The notes: generated by a model from the sequence alone, not told the origin. Positions 16,666-26,007 are shown, counted from the first letter of the stretch. The stretch is DNA of 64,000 nucleotides from Sphingomonas sp. LY29 (GCF_035593985.1 NZ_CP141587.1:682001-746000); one strand, 5' to 3'. Program-made: numbers and translations.

Positions 16666-18663
16666 TCACAGCTTTTGGAAAAGCTGGTCGACCATATCCA
16701 GGATTTCCCGGACCGCGTCGCCCTTCTCGCTCCATTCGGGCGGGAGCGGGCTGCGACGCGCGGCGGGCCGCTCGGTCGGTTGCTGAGGCACGCGGAAGCC
16801 CGAGGGCAAGACGGGACCGCGGCTGCCGTCGATGGACAAGGCCGGTGCCATGAAGGCGCGCCAGATGCTGGCGGGCGCAGTTCCCCCGGTAATCTTGCCG
16901 AGCGACCCATTGTCGTCGCGTCCGACCCACACGCCGACGACAAGGTCTCCGGCGAAGCCGACGAACAGCGCGTCACGATTGTTCTGACTGGTGCCCGTCT
17001 TGCCAAAGGTGGGAGTCGCCAATGCCGCTCGCCGTCCAGTGCCGTCATTGGCAGCCGCCCAAAGAAGATCGAGCATAGGCGCGCGGACGCTGCGGTCATC
17101 GAGGCGTCCACCGCGGGCGAACATGGCGCCAATGCCGCCCGCCTCTTCGCTTGGTTTGGGCAGTCCCCGCGGCTGGATGGGGTATCGCCCCCCGGCAAGC
17201 GCAGCATAGGCGGCGGTAAGTTCGACCAGGCTGACGCCCGACGTACCCAAGGCAAGACTCGGCCGGTCAGTCAGCGGCGTGTCGATGCCGAGGTCGCGCG
17301 CCGCCCGGACGACGTTGCCGCGCCCGACCTGTTCGGCAAGCCGAACGGTCGCAGCGTTGCTCGAGCGCGCAAAAGCTTCGCGAAGCGTGATCGTCCCGCG
17401 ATAGACTCCGTCGCTATTGCCCGGCGACCAGCCGTCGATCGTGATCGGTCGGTCCTCGATCTTCGAATCGGGCGTGTAGCCGGCGCGCAGGGCGGCGAGA
17501 TAGACGAACAGCTTGAACGCACTTCCTGGTTGGCGACGTGCCTGCGTTGCGCGGTTGAACGGGCTCTTCGCATAGTTGCGGCCGCCGACCATCGCGACCA
17601 CGCGCCCGTCGGGACGCATCGCGACCAACGCGGCCTGCGCTCCGCCGATCTCGGCGCGAGTAACGGCGCGGACGGCCAGCCGCTGAAGATCGGCATCGAG
17701 CGTGGTCGACACCTTCATCTGGCCATAGTCGGCCTCGAAGGCGCGGGCGGCCTGCGGCGCTACCCAGTCGGCGAAGAAGGTGCCGGTGGGGACCGTGTCC
17801 GACACACCGGTCGGCCGGGCCGAACGCGTCGCCCTGGCGCGGGCCTGCGTGATGACGCCGGTGTCCGCCATCGTCTGTAAAACGAGGCGGCTGCGTTTTT
17901 GCGCGAGGGCGAGGTTGCGCGTCGGGGCCAACCGCGACGGCGCCTGCACCATCCCCGCGAGCATCGCCGACTGGGCCAGGGTCAGCCGTTCCGGCTCACG
18001 ATCGAAATAATGGCGCGACGCGGCGCGAAGGCCATAGACGCCGTCACCGAAATAAACCGACGACAGATAGCGCGAGAGAATGTCGTCCTTGGTCAGCCAA
18101 GCCTCCAGCCAGAAGGCGATGATGACTTCCTGCGCCTTGCGCTTCATCGAGCGATCGGAGGAGAGGAAGCTGGTCTTCGCGAGCTGCTGGGTGATCGTGC
18201 TGCCGCCCTGTCGCACGCCTCCAGCCTGGAAATTGGTCATCATCGCGCGACCAATCGCGCGCGGGTCGATACCCCAATGGCCCCTGAAACGGCGGTCCTC
18301 GATCGCGATGAACGCGGCGGGAGTCAGCGGATCGAGCCGCGCAATCTCGACCGGCTTGTCCTTGATCGCGCCGCGCCGGGCGATCGGCCGTCCTTCCTCG
18401 CTGAGCAACAGCATCGCCGGGTCCTTGAGCGGCTCGAGCGCCCGCCCCAGCGGAGCGGTCACGACCAGCCACACCAACGTGACGACGATCAGCAGGGCAA
18501 AGATATTGAGGCCCCACCGCAACCAGCGGCGACGCGACTTGCGCGGAGGTGAGGGCGGCTCGATCGGCGGTGCGCTCCCGACCGAATCGGGACGGCCGAA
18601 GGGGTCGGGCAACTGTTCGATATCGATTCCGCCGCGCTGCCAAATGCCGTGACCGTCCGACAT
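16666..18663 (-). CDS. Class A penicillin-binding protein (transglycosylase/transpeptidase)
   Basis: A 665-residue bifunctional peptidoglycan synthase. A cytoplasmic Pro/Arg-rich N-terminus and one TM helix (about 50-72) precede the GT51 transglycosylase domain, with AIEDRRFRGHWGID and GGSTITQQLAK. The transpeptidase domain has SAFK (nucleophile Ser), SSN and GKTGTSQ. It is shorter than E. coli PBP1a and lacks the large OB insertion. It is divergent from the lipoprotein gene at 18777. Confidence 0.95.
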   Translation of the reverse strand: MSDGHGIWQRGGIDIEQLPDPFGRPDSVGSAPPIEPPSPPRKSRRRWLRWGLNIFALLIVVTLVWLVVTAPLGRALEPLKDPAMLLLSEEGRPIARRGAIKDKPVEIARLDPLTPAAFIAIEDRRFRGHWGIDPRAIGRAMMTNFQAGGVRQGGSTITQQLAKTSFLSSDRSMKRKAQEVIIAFWLEAWLTKDDILSRYLSSVYFGDGVYGLRAASRHYFDREPERLTLAQSAMLAGMVQAPSRLAPTRNLALAQKRSRLVLQTMADTGVITQARARATRSARPTGVSDTVPTGTFFADWVAPQAARAFEADYGQMKVSTTLDADLQRLAVRAVTRAEIGGAQAALVAMRPDGRVVAMVGGRNYAKSPFNRATQARRQPGSAFKLFVYLAALRAGYTPDSKIEDRPITIDGWSPGNSDGVYRGTITLREAFARSSNAATVRLAEQVGRGNVVRAARDLGIDTPLTDRPSLALGTSGVSLVELTAAYAALAGGRYPIQPRGLPKPSEEAGGIGAMFARGGRLDDRSVRAPMLDLLWAAANDGTGRRAALATPTFGKTGTSQNNRDALFVGFAGDLVVGVWVGRDDNGSLGKITGGTAPASIWRAFMAPALSIDGSRGPVLPSGFRVPQQPTERPAARRSPLPPEWSEKGDAVREILDMVDQLFQKL

Positions 18664-18776
18664 CTTACCCTTTCAAAGCCGGCGGTACGCCGAATTACTG
18701 CCTTAGTGATGTAAAACAGTCCGATGGCAATATCCAGTGGTTGCTGAACCCCTGTTTAAGGCTAAACCGTTCCGCG

Positions 18777-20291
18777 ATGCCGTTCATCCGACCGACTTGC
18801 CAATGCCTGATGGCAATTGCCGTGGCGACGTCACTCTTGACGGCATGCGGAAGCGAGCGCGAAAGCGCGACCCGCGTCGGGATCATCGGCGACAAGCCGC
18901 CGGAGTTGATTGAAACGATCGAAGCACCGCTGAGTGCGGGTGACGCGCAATTTCGAATGGACCTTGCCCAAGGGCTGGTCCGCTTCGATCCGCGCGGACA
19001 GGTTGTCCCCGGCCTCGCCGAGCGGTGGAACGTCAGCGACGACGGCCTCAGCTACATCTTCCGGCTGAAGAGCGCGGAATGGCCGTCGGGCCGCCGAGTG
19101 AAAGCGGACGAGGTGGCGCGCGTCCTATCGCGCCAGTTACGCGCTGCGTCGAAGAACACGCTCAAGGACACGCTTGGCGCAGTGGTCGACGTCGTTGCGA
19201 TGACCGACCGCGTGATCGAGTTGAGGCTGACCGCCCCCCGTCCCTATTTACTGCAACTGCTCGCGCAGCCTGAGTTCGGGATCGTTCGTAACGGCGTTGG
19301 CACCGGCCCCTTCGAATTGGCGGATACGGAAGAACTGACGTCGGAGGTCAGCGACGGCGGCCAAATGCCCGCCAACGCCCGCTTGATTTCGCATCGCATC
19401 GTCGTTCCCGACGCGAAGGACCCGGTCGAACTGGTGCGGGTCGAAAACGGCACCGCCGCCAAGCTGGTCGCGGCGTTCGTGAGCAGGGACGTCGACCTTG
19501 TCCTGGGCGGCACGATTGCCGACCTGCCGATCGCAAAGGCTGCCAAGGTCCCGCGCGGCGCGCTCCGCTTCGACCCCGTGGCCGGACTGTTCGGCCTGAT
19601 GCCGACCGCTCGCAGCGAAATCGTGGCGGACGCCGAAGTCAGGAATCTCCTGTCGCAAGCGATCGATCGGCAGGCGCTTGTCGCCACTCTCGCGGTCGAC
19701 GGACTGGCTCCGCGCGCGACCCTGTTGCAGGCCGGACTGGAAGGCGTTGGACAGCCTCCGCAGCCCGTGTGGCTGACGGTGCCCGCGATTGACCGGCGCC
19801 CTGCACTCATCGCGGAGGCCGACCGCCTCTTCGGCGACACCGAACGACCGCGACTGCGCCTGCTTCTCCCCGCTGGGCCGGGCGGCGACCTTCTCCTTCG
19901 CCGCTTCAATGCCGATTGGGCGCCGCTTGGCATCAGCGTCGAACGCGCGACTACGGCGGCGTCAGCCGACATGATCTGGATCGACGAAGTTTCGCCATCG
20001 GCGTCGCCCGCCTGGCTGCTTCGCAAGTTCCGCTGCGGGGTCGCGCCAATCTGCGTCGAAGAGGCCGGTCCCTTGCTCGATTCGGCGCGCACTGCACCGG
20101 TCCCCGCGCAGCGCGCGGCGCTATTGATCGAGGCGGCCCGCCTGATGGACGAGGCACATCTTTTTCTTCCCGTCGCGGCACCCGTGCGCTGGTCATTGGT
20201 GTCGGGATCGGTTCCAGGCTTTGCCGAGAACGGTTTTGCGCGTCACACGTTAGTGGGGCTGGCCGATAGCCGGTTCACCGAGGAGTATTGA
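18777..20291 (+). CDS. ABC transporter substrate-binding lipoprotein (SBP_bac_5 family)
   Basis: A 504-residue protein with a lipoprotein signal (SLLTAC). It has the peptide/nickel-binding fold signature: LAQGLVRFDPRGQVVPGLAERWNVSDDGLSYIFRLK, then WPSGRRVKADEV. No permease or ATPase gene is adjacent, so it may be a solitary binding protein or work with a transporter elsewhere. Its TGA overlaps by one base the ATG of the DUF4112 gene. Confidence 0.85.
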   Translation: MPFIRPTCQCLMAIAVATSLLTACGSERESATRVGIIGDKPPELIETIEAPLSAGDAQFRMDLAQGLVRFDPRGQVVPGLAERWNVSDDGLSYIFRLKSAEWPSGRRVKADEVARVLSRQLRAASKNTLKDTLGAVVDVVAMTDRVIELRLTAPRPYLLQLLAQPEFGIVRNGVGTGPFELADTEELTSEVSDGGQMPANARLISHRIVVPDAKDPVELVRVENGTAAKLVAAFVSRDVDLVLGGTIADLPIAKAAKVPRGALRFDPVAGLFGLMPTARSEIVADAEVRNLLSQAIDRQALVATLAVDGLAPRATLLQAGLEGVGQPPQPVWLTVPAIDRRPALIAEADRLFGDTERPRLRLLLPAGPGGDLLLRRFNADWAPLGISVERATTAASADMIWIDEVSPSASPAWLLRKFRCGVAPICVEEAGPLLDSARTAPVPAQRAALLIEAARLMDEAHLFLPVAAPVRWSLVSGSVPGFAENGFARHTLVGLADSRFTEEY

Positions 20292-20740
20292 TGGTCGATC
20301 CAACCGTTCCGCCGACGGAGCGTCTGCGCCGCCCCCTTCCCAACCTGTCGAGCGATCCGCATTCAGTTCGCCAGCGGATCGAGGGAATGGAGCATGTGCT
20401 CGAACGGCTGTTCGTGATCCCCGGCATCAACAAGCCGATCGGGCTCGACGTCCTGCTCGACTTCATCCCCGGCGTCGGCACGCTCTCCGCCGCCGCGCTT
20501 GGCAGCTGGATCGTTTGGGAAGCGCGAAACCTGAAGTTGTCGAAGTGGCAAATGCTGCGGATGGGCGGCAACGTCGGGTTCGACATGCTGCTTGGCGCCA
20601 TCCCGTTCGTCGGCGCGATCCCCGACTACTTTTTCCGGTCGAACACCCGGAACCTCAGGATCATCAAGCGACATCTCGACCGCCACCACCCGCAAACGCG
20701 GGTGGTGGACGTTCCGCCGCCACCTGCGGGCGTGCGCTAG
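20291..20740 (+). CDS. DUF4112 family membrane protein
   Basis: A 149-residue protein matching DUF4112 by pattern: FVIPGINKPIGLDVLLDFIPGVGT...GSWIVWEARNLKLSKWQMLRM...FDMLLGAIPFVGAIPDYFFRSNTRNLRII. Two hydrophobic segments are present. Function is unknown. GAGGAG five bases before the ATG and the TGATG overlap with the preceding gene support this start. It overlaps the convergent barrel gene by 4 bases. Confidence 0.85.
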   Translation: MVDPTVPPTERLRRPLPNLSSDPHSVRQRIEGMEHVLERLFVIPGINKPIGLDVLLDFIPGVGTLSAAALGSWIVWEARNLKLSKWQMLRMGGNVGFDMLLGAIPFVGAIPDYFFRSNTRNLRIIKRHLDRHHPQTRVVDVPPPPAGVR

Positions 20741-21399
20741 AACTTTACGCGGATCGAGGCGACCGCACGCCGCTTATATGCGTAGCCAAGGTTGCTGCGA
20801 TCGGTGTCGTAGACGCGGCCGTCGATCGTCACGTTCTTGATCGGATCGTACGAGATGCCCGCGTTGTAAGCGTAATAGTCTGGCCCATTTCCGCGGTCGC
20901 GTCGACCGATCTTGCCGCCAAGTTTCACGCCCTTGGCGATGCCGATGCTCACGCCCGCTTCGGAGAAAAGCGACTGCTCGGTCGATCCGGTGTCGTCGGG
21001 CGAATAGGTGAAGCCGAGCGTGGCTTTCGCCGGGCCGACATCACCGGCGAAGTCGGCTTTCAATTCCAACGCGGTCGAATCGAACCCCGGAGTATCGATC
21101 CCCGGCTGATGCTTGACGAGCGCACGCGCCGCCATCTCGATACCTGCGACCTCGCGGGTGTAGCCGACGGCAGCCGATACCTCTGCACCCTTGTCGCCGC
21201 TCGACTCGAGGTTCTTCGCCAATCCTTCGAGCGAAAAGCTTCCGAGCTCGACCGCGCCCCGGCCGACGATCTGAATACCGTCGGTCTGGGCCAAGCCCTT
21301 CGAATAGCCGGTCGTGAAGATTTCCACTTGAGCGGAGGGCACCGGCGGCGGGACGTCGATCATTGCAAAACCTGTCGTGACGGGAAGGAAGGCCGTCAC
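20737..21399 (-). CDS. TorF/Gcw_chp-like outer-membrane beta-barrel protein
   Basis: A 220-residue protein with alternating hydrophobic strands and a C-terminal phenylalanine (AVASIRVKF), typical of an outer-membrane barrel. The ending AYNAGISYDPIKNVTIDGRVYDTDR resembles the TorF/Gcw_chp putative porin family. The N-terminal signal is weak: the GTG at 21399 gives a short hydrophobic stretch without basic residues, and a stop codon blocks extension. It follows nadA by 29 bases, probably in one operon. Confidence 0.7.
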   Translation of the reverse strand: MTAFLPVTTGFAMIDVPPPVPSAQVEIFTTGYSKGLAQTDGIQIVGRGAVELGSFSLEGLAKNLESSGDKGAEVSAAVGYTREVAGIEMAARALVKHQPGIDTPGFDSTALELKADFAGDVGPAKATLGFTYSPDDTGSTEQSLFSEAGVSIGIAKGVKLGGKIGRRDRGNGPDYYAYNAGISYDPIKNVTIDGRVYDTDRSNLGYAYKRRAVASIRVKF

Positions 21400-21428
21400 G
21401 ACTACGTCACATCCGTGTCAGTTTCGTG

Positions 21429-22430
21429 TCAGTCCCCGCTGACCGGTGGCTTTCCCACGTCGCCCTGCCCGACCGTTCGTCCCGCCATGTCGAGCATCCG
21501 CTCCAGCGGCTTGCGCGCCCCTTCCATGACGTCGTCCGAAAGCTCGATTCGCGGTTCGAGATCGCGGAGCGCGACGTAGAGCTTTTCCAACGTGTTCAGC
21601 GCCATGTACGGGCACATATTGCAGTTGCAATTGCCGTCACCGCCCGGCGTTCCGATGAAGGTCTTGTGCGGTGCCGCCTTTTCCATCTGGTGGATGATAT
21701 GCGGCTCGGTCGCGACCAGGATCGTGTCGCTCGGCGAATTGATCGCGAAATCAAGGATCGACTTGGTCGAACCGACATGGTCGGCATGGTCGATGATATG
21801 CGGCGGACATTCGGGATGCGCAGCCACCGGCGCGCCGGGATACTGCGCCTTCAGCTTGAGCAGTTCCGTTTCCGAGAACGCCTGGTGCACGATGCAGATG
21901 CCCGGCCACAGCAGCATCTCTCGACCGAAGCGGCGATTGAGATAGCCGCCGAGGTGGCGATCGGGACCGAAGATGATCTTCTGGTCCATCGGGATCTGCT
22001 CGATGATAGCTTCCGCCGCCGAGGAAGTGACGATGATGTCGCTGAGCGCTTTCACCGCTGCCGAGCAGTTGATGTAGGTCAGCGCGATATGATCGGGGTG
22101 CGCTGCGCGGAACGCCGCGAACTGATCGGGCGGGCAGCTGTCTTCCAGGCTGCAGCCGGCATCCATGTCGGGAAGGATCACCGTTTTCTGCGGGCTAAGG
22201 ATCTTGGCGGTCTCGGCCATAAAGCGGACGCCGCAAAAGGCGATGACGTCGGCATCGGTCGCAGCGGCCTTACGCGACAGGTCGAGGCTGTCGCCGACGA
22301 AATCGGCCAGATCCTGAATTTCGGGCTTCTGGTAATAATGCGCGAGGATGACAGCGTTCCGCTCCTTTTTCAGGCGCTGGATCTCGGACAGCAGGTCGAT
22401 TCCCTTGAGGCTTGCGGGCTGGTCGGTCAC
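21429..22430 (-). CDS. nadA: Quinolinate synthase A
   Basis: A 333-residue 4Fe-4S enzyme that condenses iminoaspartate with dihydroxyacetone phosphate to quinolinate for NAD synthesis. Start region LAHYYQKPEIQDLADFVGDSL is typical. The three cluster cysteines lie in AFCGVRFMAE, HPECPPHI and NCNCNMCPYM. The GTG start at 22430 has GAGAGA six bases upstream and gives the normal family N-terminus. nadB and nadC are not in this window. Confidence 0.96.
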   Translation of the reverse strand: MTDQPASLKGIDLLSEIQRLKKERNAVILAHYYQKPEIQDLADFVGDSLDLSRKAAATDADVIAFCGVRFMAETAKILSPQKTVILPDMDAGCSLEDSCPPDQFAAFRAAHPDHIALTYINCSAAVKALSDIIVTSSAAEAIIEQIPMDQKIIFGPDRHLGGYLNRRFGREMLLWPGICIVHQAFSETELLKLKAQYPGAPVAAHPECPPHIIDHADHVGSTKSILDFAINSPSDTILVATEPHIIHQMEKAAPHKTFIGTPGGDGNCNCNMCPYMALNTLEKLYVALRDLEPRIELSDDVMEGARKPLERMLDMAGRTVGQGDVGKPPVSGD

Positions 22431-22443
22431 GTCACGTCTCTCT

Positions 22444-23160
22444 TCACTTCTGGCGCTGCTCAAGCACGTCGGCGATCGACGGGCTGACATCCCAGCGCTC
22501 ATTATTGCGAACGCCGTCCTGCGGGAAGCGGACGACGATATTCACCGGCCCAAGCCCGGCCACTTCCATCGGGGTCCGAAGCATTCCGGCAATGACTTCG
22601 CGCGCGTTTTCACGGGCCCGATTGAAATGCTCGGGTTTGTTCGCCTCCACCGTTGCGGCCCGGTTGGCTTGGACCGCGGCCCGACGGCTGAGATTGTCGG
22701 CCGCGCGACGTGACACGAAAATGCCCTGCGTCGCGATCGTCCGCCTGCGCGCCTCGTCGATGTTGGGCGTGCCGACCTGAACGTTCGGCGCTTCGACCAC
22801 CAGCGTCCGGCTCTCCTTGTCCCAGCGATATTGATCGGGGGTCATATCGGACAGGTCGACCGTGTAATCGATCGAATAGGGCAGCGTGACCTTCTGCGCC
22901 GACCGCAGGAAATCGAAGGTGCCGGGATCGATTGAAGTCACATCGAGCGCGCCGTCGACTTCACCAACCTTGAGCGCGCTCTGCTTTTCGAACGTGGCGG
23001 AGAGAACCCGAACCAGGCTTTGCGCCTGCGCCAGCTCTTCCTCCTGCTGACGCTGCTGCTCGCGCGACCAGAGAAAGCCGCCGATCAGCACGGCGGCGAT
23101 CAGCAGGGTGACGACAAGCGCGATCGGGAAGCGGCGCGAAGGGATCAGTTGGTCAGCCAT
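22444..23160 (-). CDS. DUF4230 family protein, membrane anchored
   Basis: A 238-residue protein with one N-terminal TM helix (about 12-30) and a periplasmic domain of the DUF4230 type: VGEVDGALDVTS, LPYSIDYTVDLS and VVEAPNVQVGTPNID. Function is unknown. It overlaps the MBL gene by 16 bases and is 13 bases from nadA. Confidence 0.82.
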   Translation of the reverse strand: MADQLIPSRRFPIALVVTLLIAAVLIGGFLWSREQQRQQEEELAQAQSLVRVLSATFEKQSALKVGEVDGALDVTSIDPGTFDFLRSAQKVTLPYSIDYTVDLSDMTPDQYRWDKESRTLVVEAPNVQVGTPNIDEARRRTIATQGIFVSRRAADNLSRRAAVQANRAATVEANKPEHFNRARENAREVIAGMLRTPMEVAGLGPVNIVVRFPQDGVRNNERWDVSPSIADVLEQRQK

Positions 23161-23993
23161 TGGTCTCCATCGCGACTAACCATTCCGCGCCGGTTGAGGT
23201 CCATCAGGTGGGCAAGCACCGATCCGCCCGCCGCCGGGATCAGGCGCGGATCGAGCCCCGGATAGCAATTGGCGACGACCTCATCGATCTCGCGGTCCCC
23301 TGCTGCGAGGCGCTTGAGGATCTGCTTCTCGCGCTGCATCCGGTGCCCGATCATGCCGCGCACCAGTTGCTGCGGCTTGGTCACCGGCGGCCCGTGCGTC
23401 GGGAAATAGATCCGATCGTCGCGCGAGCGAAGCTTGTCGAGGCTGGCGAGATAATCGCCCATGTCGCCGTCAGGCGGGACGACGACGCTGGTCGACCAGC
23501 CCATCACATGATCGCCCGTAAACAGCGCATCGCCATACGCGAAGCAAAGATGGTTGGAGGTGTGGCCCGGCGTCGCGACCGCCGTCAGGGCGCGGCCGCC
23601 GTCAAAACGCAGTTCATCCCCGTCGGCCATCACCAGGTCCGGCACATAGTCGAGGTCGAAGCTTGCATCGGCGCGCGGGCCGATCGCGGTCAGCGCCAGC
23701 GGAGCGCAGCCCATGATCGGAGCGCCGGTCGCCTCCTTCAGCGCGCGGCTGGCCGGGCTATGATCGCGGTGCGTATGCGTGCAGGCAATTGCCGCGACCG
23801 GGCGACCGGCGATGACGGCGATCATCGCATCGATATGCGCCGGCTCATCGGGACCGGGGTCGATCACGACCAATTCGCCCTCGCCGACAAGATAGGTCTG
23901 CGTGCCCGTAAAGGTGAACGGCGATGGGTTGGGTGCGAGCAACCGGGCGATCCCGGGCTCGACGATTTCCAATTGATCGTAAGGAGCGTTCAC
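23145..23993 (-). CDS. MBL-fold metallo-hydrolase (LACTB2/glyoxalase II-like)
   Basis: A 282-residue cytoplasmic metallo-beta-lactamase-fold enzyme. Zinc motif THTHRDHS is present, with further ligands in TPGHTSNHL, FTGDHVMG and PTHGPPV. A C-terminal winged-helix-like region (REKQILKRLAAGDREIDEVV...) is as in LACTB2-type proteins. Substrate is unknown; hydrolysis of thioesters or RNA is seen in relatives. The start is GTG; no nearby ATG is available. Confidence 0.85.
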   Translation of the reverse strand: MNAPYDQLEIVEPGIARLLAPNPSPFTFTGTQTYLVGEGELVVIDPGPDEPAHIDAMIAVIAGRPVAAIACTHTHRDHSPASRALKEATGAPIMGCAPLALTAIGPRADASFDLDYVPDLVMADGDELRFDGGRALTAVATPGHTSNHLCFAYGDALFTGDHVMGWSTSVVVPPDGDMGDYLASLDKLRSRDDRIYFPTHGPPVTKPQQLVRGMIGHRMQREKQILKRLAAGDREIDEVVANCYPGLDPRLIPAAGGSVLAHLMDLNRRGMVSRDGDQWLTN

Positions 23994-24033
23994 CGGCGCG
24001 CGTTACGACAGCGCACCGGGAACGGCAAAGGAC

Positions 24034-24435
24034 TTAGTGCCCCATCGTCTTGTGCAGGCGGGCGATCTCGGCTGCCAGTTCGCCATCGATCTTCGACCGA
24101 CTGTCAGCCGACAGATCGGGGATCGAACCCAAGCGCGTGCGCGCCGATTCCAACGTCTTGACCCACGCCATGTCGTCGGCGCCGGCCTTTCCGCACAACT
24201 TGATCTTGGTCACCTTGGTCTGTCCGTCCTTGACCAGCTCGGCGCTCGTTTCGAACTTGCGCGCGTTGCAGGCGGCAACCTGCGCCGCTTCGGCCGATGC
24301 GTCGCCGGGAAGGGCGCGGCCCGTCTGACCATCGATCTTTTTCACGACCGTCTTCGTGACGACCTGCTGTTCCTGCGCCATGGCCGGGACAGCGATCGCA
24401 GCGGCCAGAAAGGCTGCGGTAATGGTCTTGATCAT
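24034..24435 (-). CDS. Hypothetical exported protein
   Basis: A 133-residue protein with a clear Sec signal peptide cut after AMA (MIKTITAAFLAAAIAVPAMA-QEQ). Two cysteines (AACNARKF, IKLCGKAG) could form a disulphide. The mature part is short, charged and helical. No family is recognised. It starts a minus-strand run with the MBL, DUF4230, nadA and barrel genes, 40 bases before the MBL start. Confidence 0.75.
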   Translation of the reverse strand: MIKTITAAFLAAAIAVPAMAQEQQVVTKTVVKKIDGQTGRALPGDASAEAAQVAACNARKFETSAELVKDGQTKVTKIKLCGKAGADDMAWVKTLESARTRLGSIPDLSADSRSKIDGELAAEIARLHKTMGH

Positions 24436-24504
24436 GAATTTGCCCTCATTCCGAATTGCCAGTCCGATCTATCGGACCGCGATGAACCTTGACTGAAAGA
24501 CCGC

Positions 24505-25749
24505 CTAGCCTTCCGCGAACGCCGAGACTGCGGAATTAGAGGCGCCAGCTCGAAGCGACGCGCGACGGATCGCGGCCTGATAGACATCGCCGAACAGCCT
24601 GCCCATGCTTTCGTCCCAGCTGAACTGGAGGGCGTGGCTCCGCGCGGCGGCCGAAATATCGGCCATGTCGCTGCCCAGCATCGCAACGATGTTCCTCGCC
24701 ATCGCCCCCGGGTCGCCGACGGGACCAACCAATCCCAGCCCTTCCGGCACGCGGTCTACCATGGCGCCCGCAGCGACGCCCACGACGGGTAGCCCCGATG
24801 CCTGCGCCTCGATGATGGAAATGCCGAACGTCTCGTCGGCCATGGCGGAGACGTATAAATCCGCGCTTGCCAACCATGCCGCCAGGTCGCTCCGGTCGGC
24901 GCAATAGCCGGGCGCGAAGATGCGTTCGTTTTCCCGACCGGCGAATGTCTCGCGAAACGGTCCATCGCCCAACAGGAGAAGCGCGGCACCGAGCGCCTCG
25001 GGAAGGCGCTTGAACGCATCCACCACGATGTCCGGACGCTTTTCGCCATCAAGGCGGCCAGCGTAGATCAGCAATGGCTGGGCATCGGTCAGCCCCAATC
25101 GCCGCCGAAGGGCTGCGTTGCGCTTCTCCGGAGAGAATTCACCAAGCTCGACGCCGAGCGGCACCACGTCGACCTGCGGCACACCGAGCGAGCGAAGTTT
25201 GGCGGCCCCGCCATTCTCGCTCATCGCGAACACGGCGTCGAAGCGTGAGTAGAGCGAGCCGCAATATCGGTAACAGAGCCGCCCGAGCGCTCCGCCGACG
25301 GCATTGCCCAACAGTTGAGAAACGGGCCGGTCGACATAGACGGTCGGAAAATCGGTGCAGTAGGCCGCGACCAGCGCAGTGCCCGGGTTTCGCTTGGCAT
25401 GGCCGATGGCAGCCCATGGCAAATTATAGGCATCCTGGCACTCGATCAGGTCGGGGCGAAAGCGCTCCAGCGCCCGTCGCACTGCGCCGTTACGCAGCAT
25501 CAGCCGGTAATTCGGACTTCCGGGAACCGTGGGCGACGCGATCGTGACGGTGATGGCGCGCCCATTCTCCTCGATGACTTCGCTATCCTGTGGACCGGGC
25601 ACGATCATCAGATGTCGGTTCGACGTCCGCTCGAGGATGTGGAGTCGCTTATGACGCAGGTAGGTCCCGACCCCGCCCCCAGCGGCCGACCAACTTTGCG
25701 TCACGTCGGCAAATAACTGCCCGTCTTGGGAAGACGTATCTGACGTCAT
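24505..25749 (-). CDS. Glycosyltransferase family 4
   Basis: A 414-residue GT-B-fold enzyme with an N-terminal acceptor domain (GGVGTYLRHKRLHILER) and a C-terminal nucleotide-sugar domain (LLIYAGRLDGEKRPDIVVDAF, then the E-x7-E motif ETFGISIIEAQASGLPVVG). It transfers a sugar from NDP-sugar, probably in surface polysaccharide synthesis, but donor and acceptor are unknown. It stands alone; the sequence upstream holds the candidate sigma-54 promoter on the opposite strand. Confidence 0.9.
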   Translation of the reverse strand: MTSDTSSQDGQLFADVTQSWSAAGGGVGTYLRHKRLHILERTSNRHLMIVPGPQDSEVIEENGRAITVTIASPTVPGSPNYRLMLRNGAVRRALERFRPDLIECQDAYNLPWAAIGHAKRNPGTALVAAYCTDFPTVYVDRPVSQLLGNAVGGALGRLCYRYCGSLYSRFDAVFAMSENGGAAKLRSLGVPQVDVVPLGVELGEFSPEKRNAALRRRLGLTDAQPLLIYAGRLDGEKRPDIVVDAFKRLPEALGAALLLLGDGPFRETFAGRENERIFAPGYCADRSDLAAWLASADLYVSAMADETFGISIIEAQASGLPVVGVAAGAMVDRVPEGLGLVGPVGDPGAMARNIVAMLGSDMADISAAARSHALQFSWDESMGRLFGDVYQAAIRRASLRAGASNSAVSAFAEG

Positions 25750-25853
25750 GGCTCAATCAGCCGCGAACGGAGTGTCGGCAAATTTTACGCTTCGCATTGC
25801 CGCCTCTCCCATTCGAGTGGAATTAATCCCGGATTTCTGACGTTTTCTATAAC

Positions 25854-25869
25854 TGGCACGGACATTGCA
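25854..25869 (+). promoter_or_regulatory. Sigma-54 (RpoN) promoter
   Basis: TGGCACG-GACA-TTGCA matches the -24/-12 consensus TGGCACG-N4-TTGCW at every conserved position, with exact spacing. It faces away from the GT4 gene, toward a short gene-free segment ending in a terminator. A start site near 25880 is predicted from the -12 position. Confidence 0.8.
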
Positions 25870-25879
25870 TTATTGATTG

Positions 25880-25959
25880 CGTCCACTTGGTTCCACAAAC
25901 CAAATTGAAGGGGCGGCGAAGCGGTTTTCTGGTCCCGCGCGCCGCCCCTTTTATTTTTT
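25880..25959 (+). ncRNA. Candidate small RNA of about 80 nt
   Basis: The span lies between the predicted sigma-54 start and the end of a terminator T-run. It contains a first hairpin (TTGGTT 25887-25892 with AACCAA 25898-25903, loop CCACA), a short A-rich linker and the terminator hairpin. No reading frame of credible length starts in it, and the next gene (grxD) is on the other strand. It is a candidate; no known RNA family was recognised. Confidence 0.5.
25908..25959 (+). terminator. Intrinsic terminator of the candidate small RNA
   Basis: AAGGGGCGGCG and CGCCGCCCCTT form an 11-bp stem with a 20-base loop, followed by TTATTTTTTC on the plus strand. The minus strand lacks a comparable T-run after the stem, so the terminator serves plus-strand transcription. 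Confidence 0.85.
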
Positions 25960-26007
25960 CACAATGTCATGCGCACCAATGCGCCGGCTCGGCCGCCGCC
26001 GAAAGCG

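Noticed and set aside
18549..18776. Longer N-terminus for the substrate-binding lipoprotein
   Set aside because: The upstream in-frame part overlaps the divergent PBP gene and would bury the lipoprotein signal peptide.
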